Source: Thermocladium sp049965935
Lineage (GTDB): Archaea; Thermoproteota; Thermoprotei; Thermoproteales; Thermocladiaceae
DNA: 49,861 bases
Reading direction: 5' to 3'
NCBI GenBank assembly: GCA_049965935.1
Contig: JBMFVP010000007.1
Location: forward strand, 1-49,861
Of this stretch, positions 1-8,395 are shown piece by piece (position 1 is the stretch's first letter; each line of letters starts with the position of its first letter). Under the pieces are notes generated by a model, which ran no database searches, was not told where the DNA came from, and worked only from the letters and a program-made list of their open reading frames with translations. A program made the translations under genes and the position numbers.

Positions 1-76
1 GGAGTAGCGCCCGTGAATGGGGTGTAACCCTCTAGACCTCGGGGAACCCTCGCCATTTATGGCGGGGAGGAGGTCA
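1..76 (+). mobile_element. Right end of an IS200/IS605-type element (omega-RNA scaffold part)
   Basis: This stretch can be aligned by hand with 49771-49847 at roughly 87% identity. It folds as an outer stem (GACCTC at 35-40 with GAGGTC at 70-75) enclosing a hairpin with a CGCCAT/ATGGCG core and one bulged T, the usual shape of the ends recognised by Y1 transposases and of the 3' part of TnpB guide RNAs. Similarity to the other copy stops after GGTCAG near position 77, which I take as the element edge. The rest of the element lies outside the window. No intact transposase or tnpB is visible. Confidence 0.6.
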
Positions 77-357
77 GCACCTCTTACCCTATAAACCATG
101 TTGGGGGTTAGCCACATTCTGAGCGTCTTGACTCTAGGTTTCTTGCCTTTATTTGGGTTCTTCATTCAAGACCTAACAATACTCAACGCCTCCCTATAAC
201 AATCCATTGCTACTCTAGACGGTAGGTTAAACGTATTCTTCAACCAATCGTATAAGAGGGCATGAGCCCTGCTTATGCTTATTGTTTTATTAGTCACTAT
301 TGTATGCTTGTGTTTAGGGCTGTTCTGTACCTCCTCATGAGGTCTATGACCGCTGGC
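77..357 (-). pseudogene. tnpB: Broken tnpB N-terminal fragment
   Basis: The minus strand reads an open frame from about 357 containing SISRAHALLYDWLKNTF, LPSRVAMDCYREALSIV and, after an in-frame TGA (in VRS-stop-MKNPNKGK), KPRVKTLRMWLTP. This matches my recollection of the start of crenarchaeal TnpB proteins of IS605 elements: short helix, RVAMDCYREAL-type helix, basic linker. The frame runs directly into the element end at 76, so the remaining roughly 80% of the protein is missing. A hairpin (CTAACCC 364-370 with GGGTTAG 386-392) lies just upstream and may be a relic of this element's own left end. Family assignment is by eye only. Confidence 0.5.
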
Positions 358-504
358 TCAGGGCTAACCCTTCACGAGGCGGTTAGGGTTAGTGACCCCT
401 CACCGTCGGTGGTCATAATATGTCTAATCCTTTTGAGTTAATAACTCCTTCTCTTGACTGGATTTATATAAAATTAAGTTAGGTGTCTATTGCCAGTGCT
501 GACG

Positions 505-666
505 ATGGGGACGATAATAGTGAAGCAAATCATGGGTGGAGAGTATGTGTATATTTACGTGGGGGATGTGGAGGCGTTGAAGAGGCTGAGGGGGAATGAA
601 TATATGAATGATAGTATTCGAAGATTGCGTATCTCCACATTAAAAGGCAAGGTTTCAAGTATCTAG
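505..666 (+). CDS. Small hypothetical protein (53 aa)
   Basis: This short frame opens with MGTIIVKQIMGGEYVYIYVG, then a basic segment (EALKRLRG, SIRRLRIST). A good TATA box (TTTATATAAA, 463-472) sits about 38 nt upstream of the ATG, so the transcript would have a leader of roughly 10 nt. The VKQ..G.EYVYI pattern resembles the start of small uncharacterised crenarchaeal proteins often found beside toxin-antitoxin genes, but I cannot name a family. It may be a truncated gene, because its C-terminal half looks less protein-like than its first half. It lies between the tnpB remnant and the next gene. Confidence 0.35.
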   Translation: MGTIIVKQIMGGEYVYIYVGDVEALKRLRGNEYMNDSIRRLRISTLKGKVSSI

Positions 667-709
667 TGGTAAGATTCAAATATCTGGGTCTAGACTGTCG
701 TATTGATAA

Positions 710-1552
710 ATGATAGATACCGGCTACTTGATGGATCGTATAAGGAATGCCTTTTATGTGGATGATATTGATCAAGCAGTTCTTCAAGAGCTGCTGAGTG
801 ATATAGAGGAAATAAAGCGAAGTGGAGCACCGGTGACGCAGGACATAATTGATCGCGTGGTAATGCTTCATTCCCGGGAAATAATGGGCACGATACTCGG
901 TAATATACGTAAATCAATGCCAGGTAAATCAGGCATAAGAAGGGCTCTACCGTATTTATTCAAGGAGGCAGTGGAGAGACAGGGATTGGAAGTGGAATTA
1001 GATGGCGTTTATAACAAGAGGAGAATAGATGCTCTAATTCACTGGGGAACAACTTGGGTGCCCATTTCATTGACTTACGGAGAAGAAATTAAGTCGTGGT
1101 CAGGTATAATTCACTTAAATTTTAATCCAAAGAAGCCAAGCGAGTCCGATTTCATTGTGGAATTCCTTAATGATCCCCCGTATTACGAGATGCTGCTTGC
1201 TTCCAAATTCCTTAGTTTGCTGCGGGGTGGTCATAGGATCCGTGGAGTAAGATTTAACATACGGAGTGAGGTTTTATATAATATTTGGAGATTCTATAGA
1301 AGCAGGAAATACCTCGTTGTTCCAGGCCCACGAATAGGTATGCAGCTATATGATCTTGAAATAATTGGGTTTAATAGGCATCTAGTTAAGGTAATGGATA
1401 GAGTACCTAAATTACCGGCCAAGCAGTATTCCCGTTATCGTAACGTGATAATCATCACGAGCAAGGGTAAGCCGCGTCGTGACGGTAGATTGCTTGTGCT
1501 TCCCCTTAGCCGCGTGATAAGCATGCTGGATAATGATGGAATATTGGAATAA
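710..1552 (+). CDS. Unrecognised conserved-looking protein (280 aa)
   Basis: I do not recognise a family. The product is soluble, basic in its C-terminal half (KQYSRYRNVII, KPRRDGR) and has no signal peptide or membrane segment. The middle has an acidic/aromatic stretch, RRIDALIHWGTTWVPISLTYG, followed by an E/K-rich strand (EEIKSW). D-x(n)-E-x-K-like spacing of this kind can occur in restriction-endonuclease folds, but no canonical PD-(D/E)XK motif is clear, so this is only a hint. The first ATG is used; another lies at codon 8. It is convergent with the ferritin-VIT1 gene, whose stop is 21 bp away. Codon use looks like its neighbours, so it is probably a genuine gene. Confidence 0.6.
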   Translation: MIDTGYLMDRIRNAFYVDDIDQAVLQELLSDIEEIKRSGAPVTQDIIDRVVMLHSREIMGTILGNIRKSMPGKSGIRRALPYLFKEAVERQGLEVELDGVYNKRRIDALIHWGTTWVPISLTYGEEIKSWSGIIHLNFNPKKPSESDFIVEFLNDPPYYEMLLASKFLSLLRGGHRIRGVRFNIRSEVLYNIWRFYRSRKYLVVPGPRIGMQLYDLEIIGFNRHLVKVMDRVPKLPAKQYSRYRNVIIITSKGKPRRDGRLLVLPLSRVISMLDNDGILE

Positions 1553-1572
1553 GCAGCAATATGGCACTAGTT

Positions 1573-2661
1573 CTATATTACTGATATATGCGCTAATACA
1601 TGTAGAGCCGTTCCTATTAGGAAAGTTCCCGCGGTTGCTGCTAGGCTTAGGCCTGCGTTCCTTAACATGCTGCTAAGTATGCCGGTATTGCTTGATAGTG
1701 ATGTAATTAAGCCTGACACTGATTGAGCAGCTATCATTAAGATTACGGCAGCTATGAGCGCCATGTATCGGCCGGCAACGAGCCCAATTGATGGGAATGG
1801 CATCGTTACTATAAATGCGCCAAGTAAGTATGATAAACCAGTATAGATGGCTGATTTAGATGCATCTATGTTTTCCTTTTCCTTCATGGATAGAATACTA
1901 TAAATAGCCTCCTTATTATTCGGTAAATTACTTGCTATAGTTGTCGCTTCCTCCTCTGGAATGCCGCTTTTCACAAGCATCTCCACTGCCTTGTCCTTGA
2001 GGGCGCCTATGGATAATAATGATAAGCCGAGCCTAGCATTCTCTATCCTATGTTTAGTAGCGTCTTCCTCGGCTTTAGTGCCTAGGTAAGCTCCAATGGA
2101 CATGGATAATGTGCCTGCTATACCCACTATGGCTCCTGCCATGCCTATTAGCAGCGGATTCGATATCACCGGCACTAATCCAGCTATTGCCGAGAGAACC
2201 TCAACAAGCCCATCGCTCATGCCATATATTAGGTCCCTTATATTGCTGAGTTTTTTACTGAAGCCGGTTGCTGCTTCTATGAAGTAATCCTCGTGTACAA
2301 CTTCATCCATTAATATGGGATCCATGGTGGGATCATTGCTCTTCAATCTAGCCTCAATGTATTTATTAACTGCTTTCTCCTCATCTTTCTCCCTTAACTT
2401 AAGCACTATGCCCAGGCCCATTAATCTTCTCAATAATTTGTACGTGAATACCTTGAAGCGAGATACCTTGGGATGCAGTTCTATGTTTAGTTCCTTGGCC
2501 TTACTTCTCCAATACTCCGCGTGTCGTAGCTCCGTCTCAGCTATCTCATTAAGTGTTGACTTTATCTCCGTGTTTTTCTCCATTGATGCCAATGCCCTAT
2601 ATATCTCGTGATCTGTTAATTCATCTATATAGAAATCGGCTATATCGGATTCATCTCTCAT
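1573..2661 (-). CDS. Ferritin-like/VIT1 fusion, membrane-bound Fe(II)/Mn(II) transporter
   Basis: Residues 1 to about 130 form a rubrerythrin/ferritin-like helical domain with carboxylate and ExxH-type ligands (EIAETELRHAEYW, DEVVHEDYF). Residues 135-362 form a VIT1/CCC1-type membrane domain starting at LIYGMSDGLVEVLSAIAGLV, with about five membrane segments. This fusion is known in bacteria as MbfA, which exports iron or manganese and limits Fenton damage; vacuolar VIT1 moves the same ions. The predicted role is metal efflux across the cytoplasmic membrane, with the ferritin domain sensing or delivering Fe(II). A TATA box (TTTATATAA) about 25 nt upstream of the ATG supports a leaderless transcript separate from the coiled-coil gene 37 bp away. 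Exact metal specificity is not readable here. Confidence 0.85.
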   Translation of the reverse strand: MRDESDIADFYIDELTDHEIYRALASMEKNTEIKSTLNEIAETELRHAEYWRSKAKELNIELHPKVSRFKVFTYKLLRRLMGLGIVLKLREKDEEKAVNKYIEARLKSNDPTMDPILMDEVVHEDYFIEAATGFSKKLSNIRDLIYGMSDGLVEVLSAIAGLVPVISNPLLIGMAGAIVGIAGTLSMSIGAYLGTKAEEDATKHRIENARLGLSLLSIGALKDKAVEMLVKSGIPEEEATTIASNLPNNKEAIYSILSMKEKENIDASKSAIYTGLSYLLGAFIVTMPFPSIGLVAGRYMALIAAVILMIAAQSVSGLITSLSSNTGILSSMLRNAGLSLAATAGTFLIGTALHVLAHISVI

Positions 2662-2698
2662 TAGGGAAAATTTTTCTACGGTTATATAAATCCTTGCC

Positions 2699-4045
2699 TT
2701 AATTGCTCTCCGATGGCTTGCAATCCTTTAGTTTCTCTTTCTCTTCCTCCAGTTTCTCCCGAAGTTCTATTAGTGCTCCTTCCCTAACAACCAGCGCTCT
2801 TTGGTAATTCATTAATTCGCGTTCCTTCTCCATTAGCCTTTTTTCCCAATCGATGAGCTTCCGCTCCTCCTCTATCAACCTGGTGAATAGTGGTTCTAGT
2901 TTTTCCTCCAATTCCCTTCGCTTTATTGTTAATTCCTCATCCAGTTTCCTTAGGTACTCTTCCTTCTTGGTTATCTCTTCATTTTGCTTGTTTAATTTTT
3001 CCTCAGTTTCCTTAAGCTCACTGCTTCTCTTTTCTAGCTCCCGTAGTGTTGAGTTTAGGTACTCCTCTTTTCTCCGTAGTTCCTCCTCCTTCTTGGCCAG
3101 CTCCTCCACTCGTTGCTTATACTCTTCCTCCCTCTTATTTAGGTCCTTTAGCCTCATGTTTTCCGTCTCTATCCTGGCTGCCTCCAGCTCCAGTTTTCTC
3201 TCGAGAGACTTAAGATTAAGCTCCTCCTCCTTTAATTGCTTCTCACGCTCATTCAACTCAATTAATTTATTGCCATAATCCTGTAATCGTTGTGTCAAGT
3301 CCTGCACTGAGGTATTCAATACCGTGCTTAAGTTACTTAAATCCGCGTAAAGTTTACTGACTTGCTCATATTGTTGGCGTTGCCTCTCCAGTTCTTGGCG
3401 TTGCCTCTCTATTTCGGCCTTCTCATTCTTTATGGCTTCTTCTTGAGCAGTTAATTGGGCCTCCTTGGCTGATATATTTATCAATTTATTATCTAGCTCA
3501 GTGTGTCTCTCCATTAATTGCTTATGAAGGGACTGAAGCTCAGTTAATAATGCATCTACCCTAGATAAATCATTTATTATCTTTGTCGATTTATCGACTT
3601 CATCGGTTAGTTTTATATCAATGCTATTAAGGGTGGGGCTTATGCTGCTTAGTGTGTCCTTAACCTTATCCAATTGTGACTGAACTTCATTGACATATTT
3701 ACCTATTGAGTTGATTAATTCATCAGATTTATTAAGTGTCTGCATCAATGAACTAGACAATGAATCGGAAGTAGTGGCGAATTGCTTATATAATTGATTT
3801 AATTCATTTAACCTATTGGTCTCCTCAGTTATGGCGTCCCTGACAAGTTTCATCGAGTCCTGAATTGATTTATTAATTCTATCCAAATCTATTGCTAGTC
3901 CTTGTATTATCTTCCTTATATTACCTAATTCAACGCTTATTGTCTGGTTTTGCTGGCTAAGTGATTTATCTATCATCTCTAGCCTCTGCAATATGTTATT
4001 TATGGCTTGCTCCGACTTCTTTCCTCCTCCGCCTAATAAAGACAT
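2699..4045 (-). CDS. Long coiled-coil protein (448 aa)
   Basis: There is no signal peptide or membrane segment. Residues 10-180 contain moderate heptads rich in Ser, Asn and Leu. From about 185 to 440 the protein is an almost uninterrupted, highly charged Glu/Lys/Arg coiled coil (repeats such as KREEEYKQRVEEL, RRKEEYLNSTL), followed by a short tail ending CKPSESN. The length suggests a rod of several tens of nanometres. It shares style and strand with the smaller coiled-coil gene just upstream, and both follow a surface-anchored protein. It has its own TATA box (AATATATA) about 26 nt before the ATG, so it can be made from a leaderless transcript. SMC-type heads are absent, so it is not a complete SMC or Rad50. 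Function is unknown; a structural or scaffold role is inferred. Confidence 0.7.
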   Translation of the reverse strand: MSLLGGGGKKSEQAINNILQRLEMIDKSLSQQNQTISVELGNIRKIIQGLAIDLDRINKSIQDSMKLVRDAITEETNRLNELNQLYKQFATTSDSLSSSLMQTLNKSDELINSIGKYVNEVQSQLDKVKDTLSSISPTLNSIDIKLTDEVDKSTKIINDLSRVDALLTELQSLHKQLMERHTELDNKLINISAKEAQLTAQEEAIKNEKAEIERQRQELERQRQQYEQVSKLYADLSNLSTVLNTSVQDLTQRLQDYGNKLIELNEREKQLKEEELNLKSLERKLELEAARIETENMRLKDLNKREEEYKQRVEELAKKEEELRRKEEYLNSTLRELEKRSSELKETEEKLNKQNEEITKKEEYLRKLDEELTIKRRELEEKLEPLFTRLIEEERKLIDWEKRLMEKERELMNYQRALVVREGALIELREKLEEEKEKLKDCKPSESN

Positions 4046-4073
4046 GACTTAAGTAGTTACTAGCAGGTATATA

Positions 4074-4568
4074 TTATTTTTGTTGATTCTGATGCTCCAT
4101 TATATAGTTCCTCAATAGGCCCAGCGAATCCTCTATTCTGCTTAATTTATTGGATAGCTCTAGTTGAGTCTCTTGAACTAATAATAATGTGTCCCGTATG
4201 GTTTTCTCATAGGACGCAATGCTATTCTTCATCTCATCCAATGAGCTAAACATCATTACCTTTATTTCATTGAACTCATTAGCTGTATTAGATAATTGAG
4301 CCACCAATTCGCTTAATTGATTGCTTGCCCTGGATATGTGATCCCGGTATGCAAGTAATCCAGTCTCTATATATGCAAGCTCGCGGAGAAGGTCGGTTAT
4401 TGATACCTTTGAACCAGCTTGAATTGAGGCTTCAAGAGACTTAACGGTGGACTTAGTTTCCTCGAGAGATCTACTTATATTAGCTAATGTGTCGCTAAGA
4501 GCCGCTACGCTTCGTTGGACTTGTCTAAGCTGTCCTTCAATTGACTCAATATCTATCTCATTACTCAT
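4074..4568 (-). CDS. Short coiled-coil protein (164 aa)
   Basis: The product begins MSNEIDIESIEGQLRQVQ and is predicted to be almost entirely helical with heptads (LADTLANIS-type and LSNKLSRIEDSLGLL segments). It has no membrane segment or cysteine. A longer frame opens at 4619, but the minus strand carries TTTATAAA at 4597-4590, centred about 26 nt before the ATG at 4568. A leaderless start at 4568 is therefore preferred, and it drops 17 residues of poor composition. The gene lies between the surface protein (upstream) and the 448-aa coiled coil (downstream, 28 bp). Partnership with either is inferred from context. No family is recognised. Confidence 0.7.
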   Translation of the reverse strand: MSNEIDIESIEGQLRQVQRSVAALSDTLANISRSLEETKSTVKSLEASIQAGSKVSITDLLRELAYIETGLLAYRDHISRASNQLSELVAQLSNTANEFNEIKVMMFSSLDEMKNSIASYEKTIRDTLLLVQETQLELSNKLSRIEDSLGLLRNYIMEHQNQQK

Positions 4569-4627
4569 GGCAATAAACTTGGATTTGCCTTTATAAACAT
4601 GTTGAACAACTCGAACCAATCAAATCC

Positions 4628-7600
4628 TCAGGCATGGATTCTCCTTCTGATGATGATTATGATTGCGGCAATTATTACGATGGCAGTGATTAACGATATG
4701 CTGAAGTCTCCAAGTATTGGTCTCGCTATTGTGCACTTCGCGTTCAGTGGGATCATTGCATACATATATCCTATATAATTTGTTTTATTCATGGTGGTGT
4801 ATCCATTACATTGGATTTCTATTCTAGCTAGAGGCACCGGTAATCCAAGTGCATCATTTATCTTAAGTCTCTTCTCGATTATGAGTGCAACGGCTCGATA
4901 CTGGCCTGGTCCATCTATTCTGAGACTTTTCAATGGTATTGTGTTATTTCCTATATTGGTTGAATTAATTATAGGCATTGTGGCATTTATCCACTTGACT
5001 AATTCACCTATTTTTGTTCCGTTTAAATCTAGGATTGTGGCATTTATTAACCATTGCCTCTCATAATTATTTATTATGTTGAATGGTTTATAGATATCTA
5101 ATCTAGATGCATTCGTCGATACTAATATGAGCCTTGTGTAATTACCCTGATATATGATACCTTGCAGCTCATTTGAGATTATTGTCCCTTTACTGATCCA
5201 TGTCTCCTTCTTCATCCATATATGTCCATCTATTAAAGTGATATTAACTAAGTAATACTGAAGCCTTAAATCAATGGTTATGTTGAGTGGTTCATTTATT
5301 GTTATATTTCTTGTCTCGTTAAATATAAGCCTTGTCCCATTAATATAAGTTAGAATCACTGGTCTCAGCGACAATGTGGTTCCATTATCTAGCCATGAAG
5401 TGATCATGTTGATTATTCCTAACGGTGACTTCCAAGTAACATTAACCAAGTACTCTAGTTCATATAAAATAGATGCATTAATGGGTTCATTCACTAATAT
5501 ACTTGATTTATTAAGCAGAACCAACCTAGTACCATTCATGTACGTTATCAAGGGAGAAAAAACTAAGCGTGTCCCCTTTACACTCCAACTAGTTGTTGTA
5601 TTAATTATCTTGCTGCCTCCATAGATTTTCACATTAACCAAATACTCCTTGATCCATCTTATATATGCGGTGATTATTGTAGAATTAAGGGTTATATTGA
5701 AATGATTAGATTGAATTGTCTTACCATTTATTATTGACCCATTATAAACCAGTCTAGTGCCGTTATTAAGGTTCACCGTGCTCATTATGTTTAGTGGAAT
5801 TGTGGAGTTTGGCGCATAATAGCCGCTGATATTAGTTAAGAGGCCTGATTCATCCATGATTGATAACCTATAGTAAACCTCTACATGTTTCACTATGCAA
5901 AGCGGGCCGTATGTTAGCTGTGCTTTCCCATTAGAGATTACCCATGAATATATGCATATATCATAGTTACCGCTTTTATTGAAATATATTGATTCACTAC
6001 CATTAACTCCACTTGCCGATAATATATTGGTTCCATTAAGCATTATGGAGATATTTCCATATTGAGATAATCCATATTTGATTATCAAGCTGCTATTGCC
6101 TGGACCAATAGATGTTGAGTTAAAGTAACTTATCGTTGGTGTTAGCCAAGTCACATTTATTTCAAGCTGGCCTGGAAGTATATCTAGATTAGTTGAACCA
6201 AGGAATTGGAGAACACCATTTATGCGCCTATACGCTTGATATGTTTCATTTCCTATCTTATGCATATAAATCAATAAGCTGGAACCATTGCCTAGGGTCA
6301 AGTTCTCATTCAGTATGCCCCTTAAGTAAATTATATATTGCCCTTCAATTCTTGGAGCCATTATCTTCAAGGTCACTATGGGTATTAACGATATATTCAA
6401 TGATCTATTGCCCACTAAGCTGATTGAGCCACTTATAGGTTCCAAGTATTTTCCACTTATTTCGTAATTATATGAATTACAAATTATTGATAGAATAGAG
6501 GTGCCATTAATAGAGAAGGAATATCTATCTTGATTTGGAGGTTGGCTTTCCATATTAATAGTTATATTTGCAGGAATATGAGTTCCATTTATGATAGCAT
6601 TAATAGATAAGGAGCAATACTTAATTCTCTGCAGGTTAATTGTGTAATTTAAGTTATTATTAACATAGAGAGACAGAGACGAATTATAGTATCCAGGTGC
6701 TTCTACCTCTAATTGATATGATCCCGGAAACAAATGGAATTCCGCCACATTAGATCTAATTATTATGCCGGCAAGGGTTACTGTGGGGATAGTAGATGAG
6801 TTTACTATTATAGTTACATTATAAATAGATGGCGGCTTAACTATCCCGATTATGCTGTTAATCCCATCATTACCTACATAGGCGAACGATCCGGACCCAA
6901 TCGGCGCTGCTCCATATATTATCATTGGGAAAAGAGGTTCCGTGCTACTGACTTCAAGCGCTGTGCCGCCCTCTCCGGCTCCATAATACCCTATTCCTCC
7001 ATATCCATTAGTCAACCCTCCCTCGATGAGGAATTCATAATAAGCATAGGAGAGTCCATTTATTGATGCAAATTGGGAATTAAATAGACTAATTATGCTA
7101 AAGCTATTATTAATTATCTCCCCGAGCTCGCCATATGTATAATTCCCTGAGGATATATAGCCGCCTACCATGAACTCGCCGTTACCATAAGTTATCGCAG
7201 TTACGGCAAACATGTTGCTTGGCAACATGGATGAATCATCCCTGAAAGCCCCATCATAATATATGCCTAGAGCGCCAGCACTATTTGTTGATCCGCCTAC
7301 CATGAATTCATTCTCGCCATAAGCCACGGAATATAATGACGTGTAATCGCTTGGCAGCTTGATTTGATGAAATGATCCATTATATATTGCAGCAAATGCC
7401 GCTCCCCCGCTTGTTCCCACTATCATGAATTGGTTATTTCCATATGCAACACCATATAGTGATCCCTGGCTAATTCCCAGTGATCCGCTTAAGTCATTGA
7501 TGCTATCCGTTGATGGATTGAACATTCCTACAAATGGTTTCCCATTACCGCTTGTTCCCACTATCATGAATTGGTTATTTCCATATGCAACACCGTATAA

Positions 7601-7819
7601 TTCACCTTGTAAGGTAATGCTTTTTAATAATGTTAATTGGCCATTATTCACGGTAAACACGTTTATTACTCCAGTATTGGATTGAGTATAGCCAACAGCT
7701 ACTACATAATTACCGCCGGTTGCCACACCTACTAACTCCTCATTCTTTAGCTCTAATCCAAAAGCTATGGAACTAATGCTTAATAGTATTATAACAGTCA
7801 ATAAAATGATTATCCTCAT
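4628..7819 (-). CDS. Large secreted, C-terminally anchored propeller surface protein (1063 aa)
   Basis: A signal peptide (MRIIILLTVIILLSISSIAFG) opens the protein. Residues about 24-330 contain seven related repeats of roughly 45 aa built around VAYGNNQFMIVGTSG-like cores, as expected for a seven-bladed beta-propeller. Residues 330-640 are beta-rich. Residues about 660-980 contain about four repeats of some 80 aa with YLVNVTW and NGTRLIF signatures, probably Ig- or fibronectin-like. N-x-S/T sequons are very frequent, pointing to heavy N-glycosylation. A C-terminal hydrophobic segment ends in RRRIHA, giving an outside-facing membrane anchor. The following coiled-coil genes are on the same strand. 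The role could be adhesion, S-layer association or a receptor; nothing decides it. Confidence 0.8.
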   Translation of the reverse strand: MRIIILLTVIILLSISSIAFGLELKNEELVGVATGGNYVVAVGYTQSNTGVINVFTVNNGQLTLLKSITLQGELYGVAYGNNQFMIVGTSGNGKPFVGMFNPSTDSINDLSGSLGISQGSLYGVAYGNNQFMIVGTSGGAAFAAIYNGSFHQIKLPSDYTSLYSVAYGENEFMVGGSTNSAGALGIYYDGAFRDDSSMLPSNMFAVTAITYGNGEFMVGGYISSGNYTYGELGEIINNSFSIISLFNSQFASINGLSYAYYEFLIEGGLTNGYGGIGYYGAGEGGTALEVSSTEPLFPMIIYGAAPIGSGSFAYVGNDGINSIIGIVKPPSIYNVTIIVNSSTIPTVTLAGIIIRSNVAEFHLFPGSYQLEVEAPGYYNSSLSLYVNNNLNYTINLQRIKYCSLSINAIINGTHIPANITINMESQPPNQDRYSFSINGTSILSIICNSYNYEISGKYLEPISGSISLVGNRSLNISLIPIVTLKIMAPRIEGQYIIYLRGILNENLTLGNGSSLLIYMHKIGNETYQAYRRINGVLQFLGSTNLDILPGQLEINVTWLTPTISYFNSTSIGPGNSSLIIKYGLSQYGNISIMLNGTNILSASGVNGSESIYFNKSGNYDICIYSWVISNGKAQLTYGPLCIVKHVEVYYRLSIMDESGLLTNISGYYAPNSTIPLNIMSTVNLNNGTRLVYNGSIINGKTIQSNHFNITLNSTIITAYIRWIKEYLVNVKIYGGSKIINTTTSWSVKGTRLVFSPLITYMNGTRLVLLNKSSILVNEPINASILYELEYLVNVTWKSPLGIINMITSWLDNGTTLSLRPVILTYINGTRLIFNETRNITINEPLNITIDLRLQYYLVNITLIDGHIWMKKETWISKGTIISNELQGIIYQGNYTRLILVSTNASRLDIYKPFNIINNYERQWLINATILDLNGTKIGELVKWINATMPIINSTNIGNNTIPLKSLRIDGPGQYRAVALIIEKRLKINDALGLPVPLARIEIQCNGYTTMNKTNYIGYMYAMIPLNAKCTIARPILGDFSISLITAIVIIAAIIIIIRRRIHA
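7407..7453. repeat. 47-bp direct repeat, copy 1 (propeller blade)
   Basis: This 47-bp stretch inside the surface-protein gene recurs with no mismatch that I can see at 7548-7594. The offset is 141 bp, exactly 47 codons, so the two copies encode the same blade core (YGNNQFMIVGTSG) in the same frame. A recent blade duplication or ongoing gene conversion explains identity at silent positions. Confidence 0.85.
7548..7594. repeat. 47-bp direct repeat, copy 2 (propeller blade)
   Basis: Second copy of the repeat at 7407-7453, one blade (47 codons) nearer the N-terminus of the surface protein. Sequence outside the repeated core has diverged between the two blades. Confidence 0.85.
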
Positions 7820-8019
7820 ATGACCGTTAAATAGTTCTACAAAGGCTTAATTAATTTTTCGTAAATCAATACTTGCTCGAATGAGCATATGAAAACTTCC
7901 AGTATTATTATCTCCTCAGCTAGAAGCTCCATCCGCTAGGGCGAAGTAGTACTGGTTAGTACCATGTTGTTTATTTCTTTCTCATCAAATTTATAAAACC
8001 CAAATCGGTGGCTGTTTTC

Positions 8020-8385
8020 GTGCCTAATCCAACAGGTCCAAGTAATGTGGAGCTACGGCTGCTTATTAGGTTTCTTAGGAAGGCATCTGCGCAGACTGGT
8101 GCCGCCATATGGAGATATATTGCTGATATATTGGAGAAGCCGAGAAGAAGTAGGGTGTCGGTTAATTTAAGCAAAATAGATAGGTATGCCTCGGATAATG
8201 ATGTAGTAATTGTTCCCGGCAAGGTATTGGGCGGCGGTGAGTTACGGAAGCGAGTCACGGTTGCTGCATTTAAGTTTTCAACTGACGCGGCTAACAAGAT
8301 AAAGACCATGGGCGGCGAGGCCATAAATATTTCCGAGCTAGTTAAGAGGAATCCAAAGGGTACTGGGGCGAAAATAATAACCTGA
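8020..8385 (+). CDS. rpl18e: Large-subunit ribosomal protein L18e
   Basis: The protein contains TGPSNVELRLLIRFLRKAS, then KPRRSRVSVNLSKIDRYA and VVIVPGKVLGGGELRKRVTVAA, ending NPKGTGAKIIT. This is the full archaeal L18e pattern (relative of bacterial L15), an rRNA-binding protein of the 50S subunit. GTG codons at 8008 and 8020 are both in frame. A TATA box (TTTATAAAA, 7990-7998) centred 26 nt before 8020 favours a leaderless start there, giving 121 aa, the usual family length. It leads a three-gene ribosomal operon with L13 (10 bp) and S11. Confidence 0.93.
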   Translation: MPNPTGPSNVELRLLIRFLRKASAQTGAAIWRYIADILEKPRRSRVSVNLSKIDRYASDNDVVIVPGKVLGGGELRKRVTVAAFKFSTDAANKIKTMGGEAINISELVKRNPKGTGAKIIT

Positions 8386-8395
8386 GGCGAATGAA

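Noticed and set aside
2853..3278. Plus-strand serine-rich 141-aa frame
   Set aside because: It is antisense to the Glu/Lys-rich coiled coil; reversed GAG/GAA-rich codons read as serine and phenylalanine. There is no promoter or family resemblance.
7985..8007. TTGATGA on the minus strand as a C box
   Set aside because: The C box should start with a purine, internal boxes are absent, and the site overlaps the rpl18e promoter.
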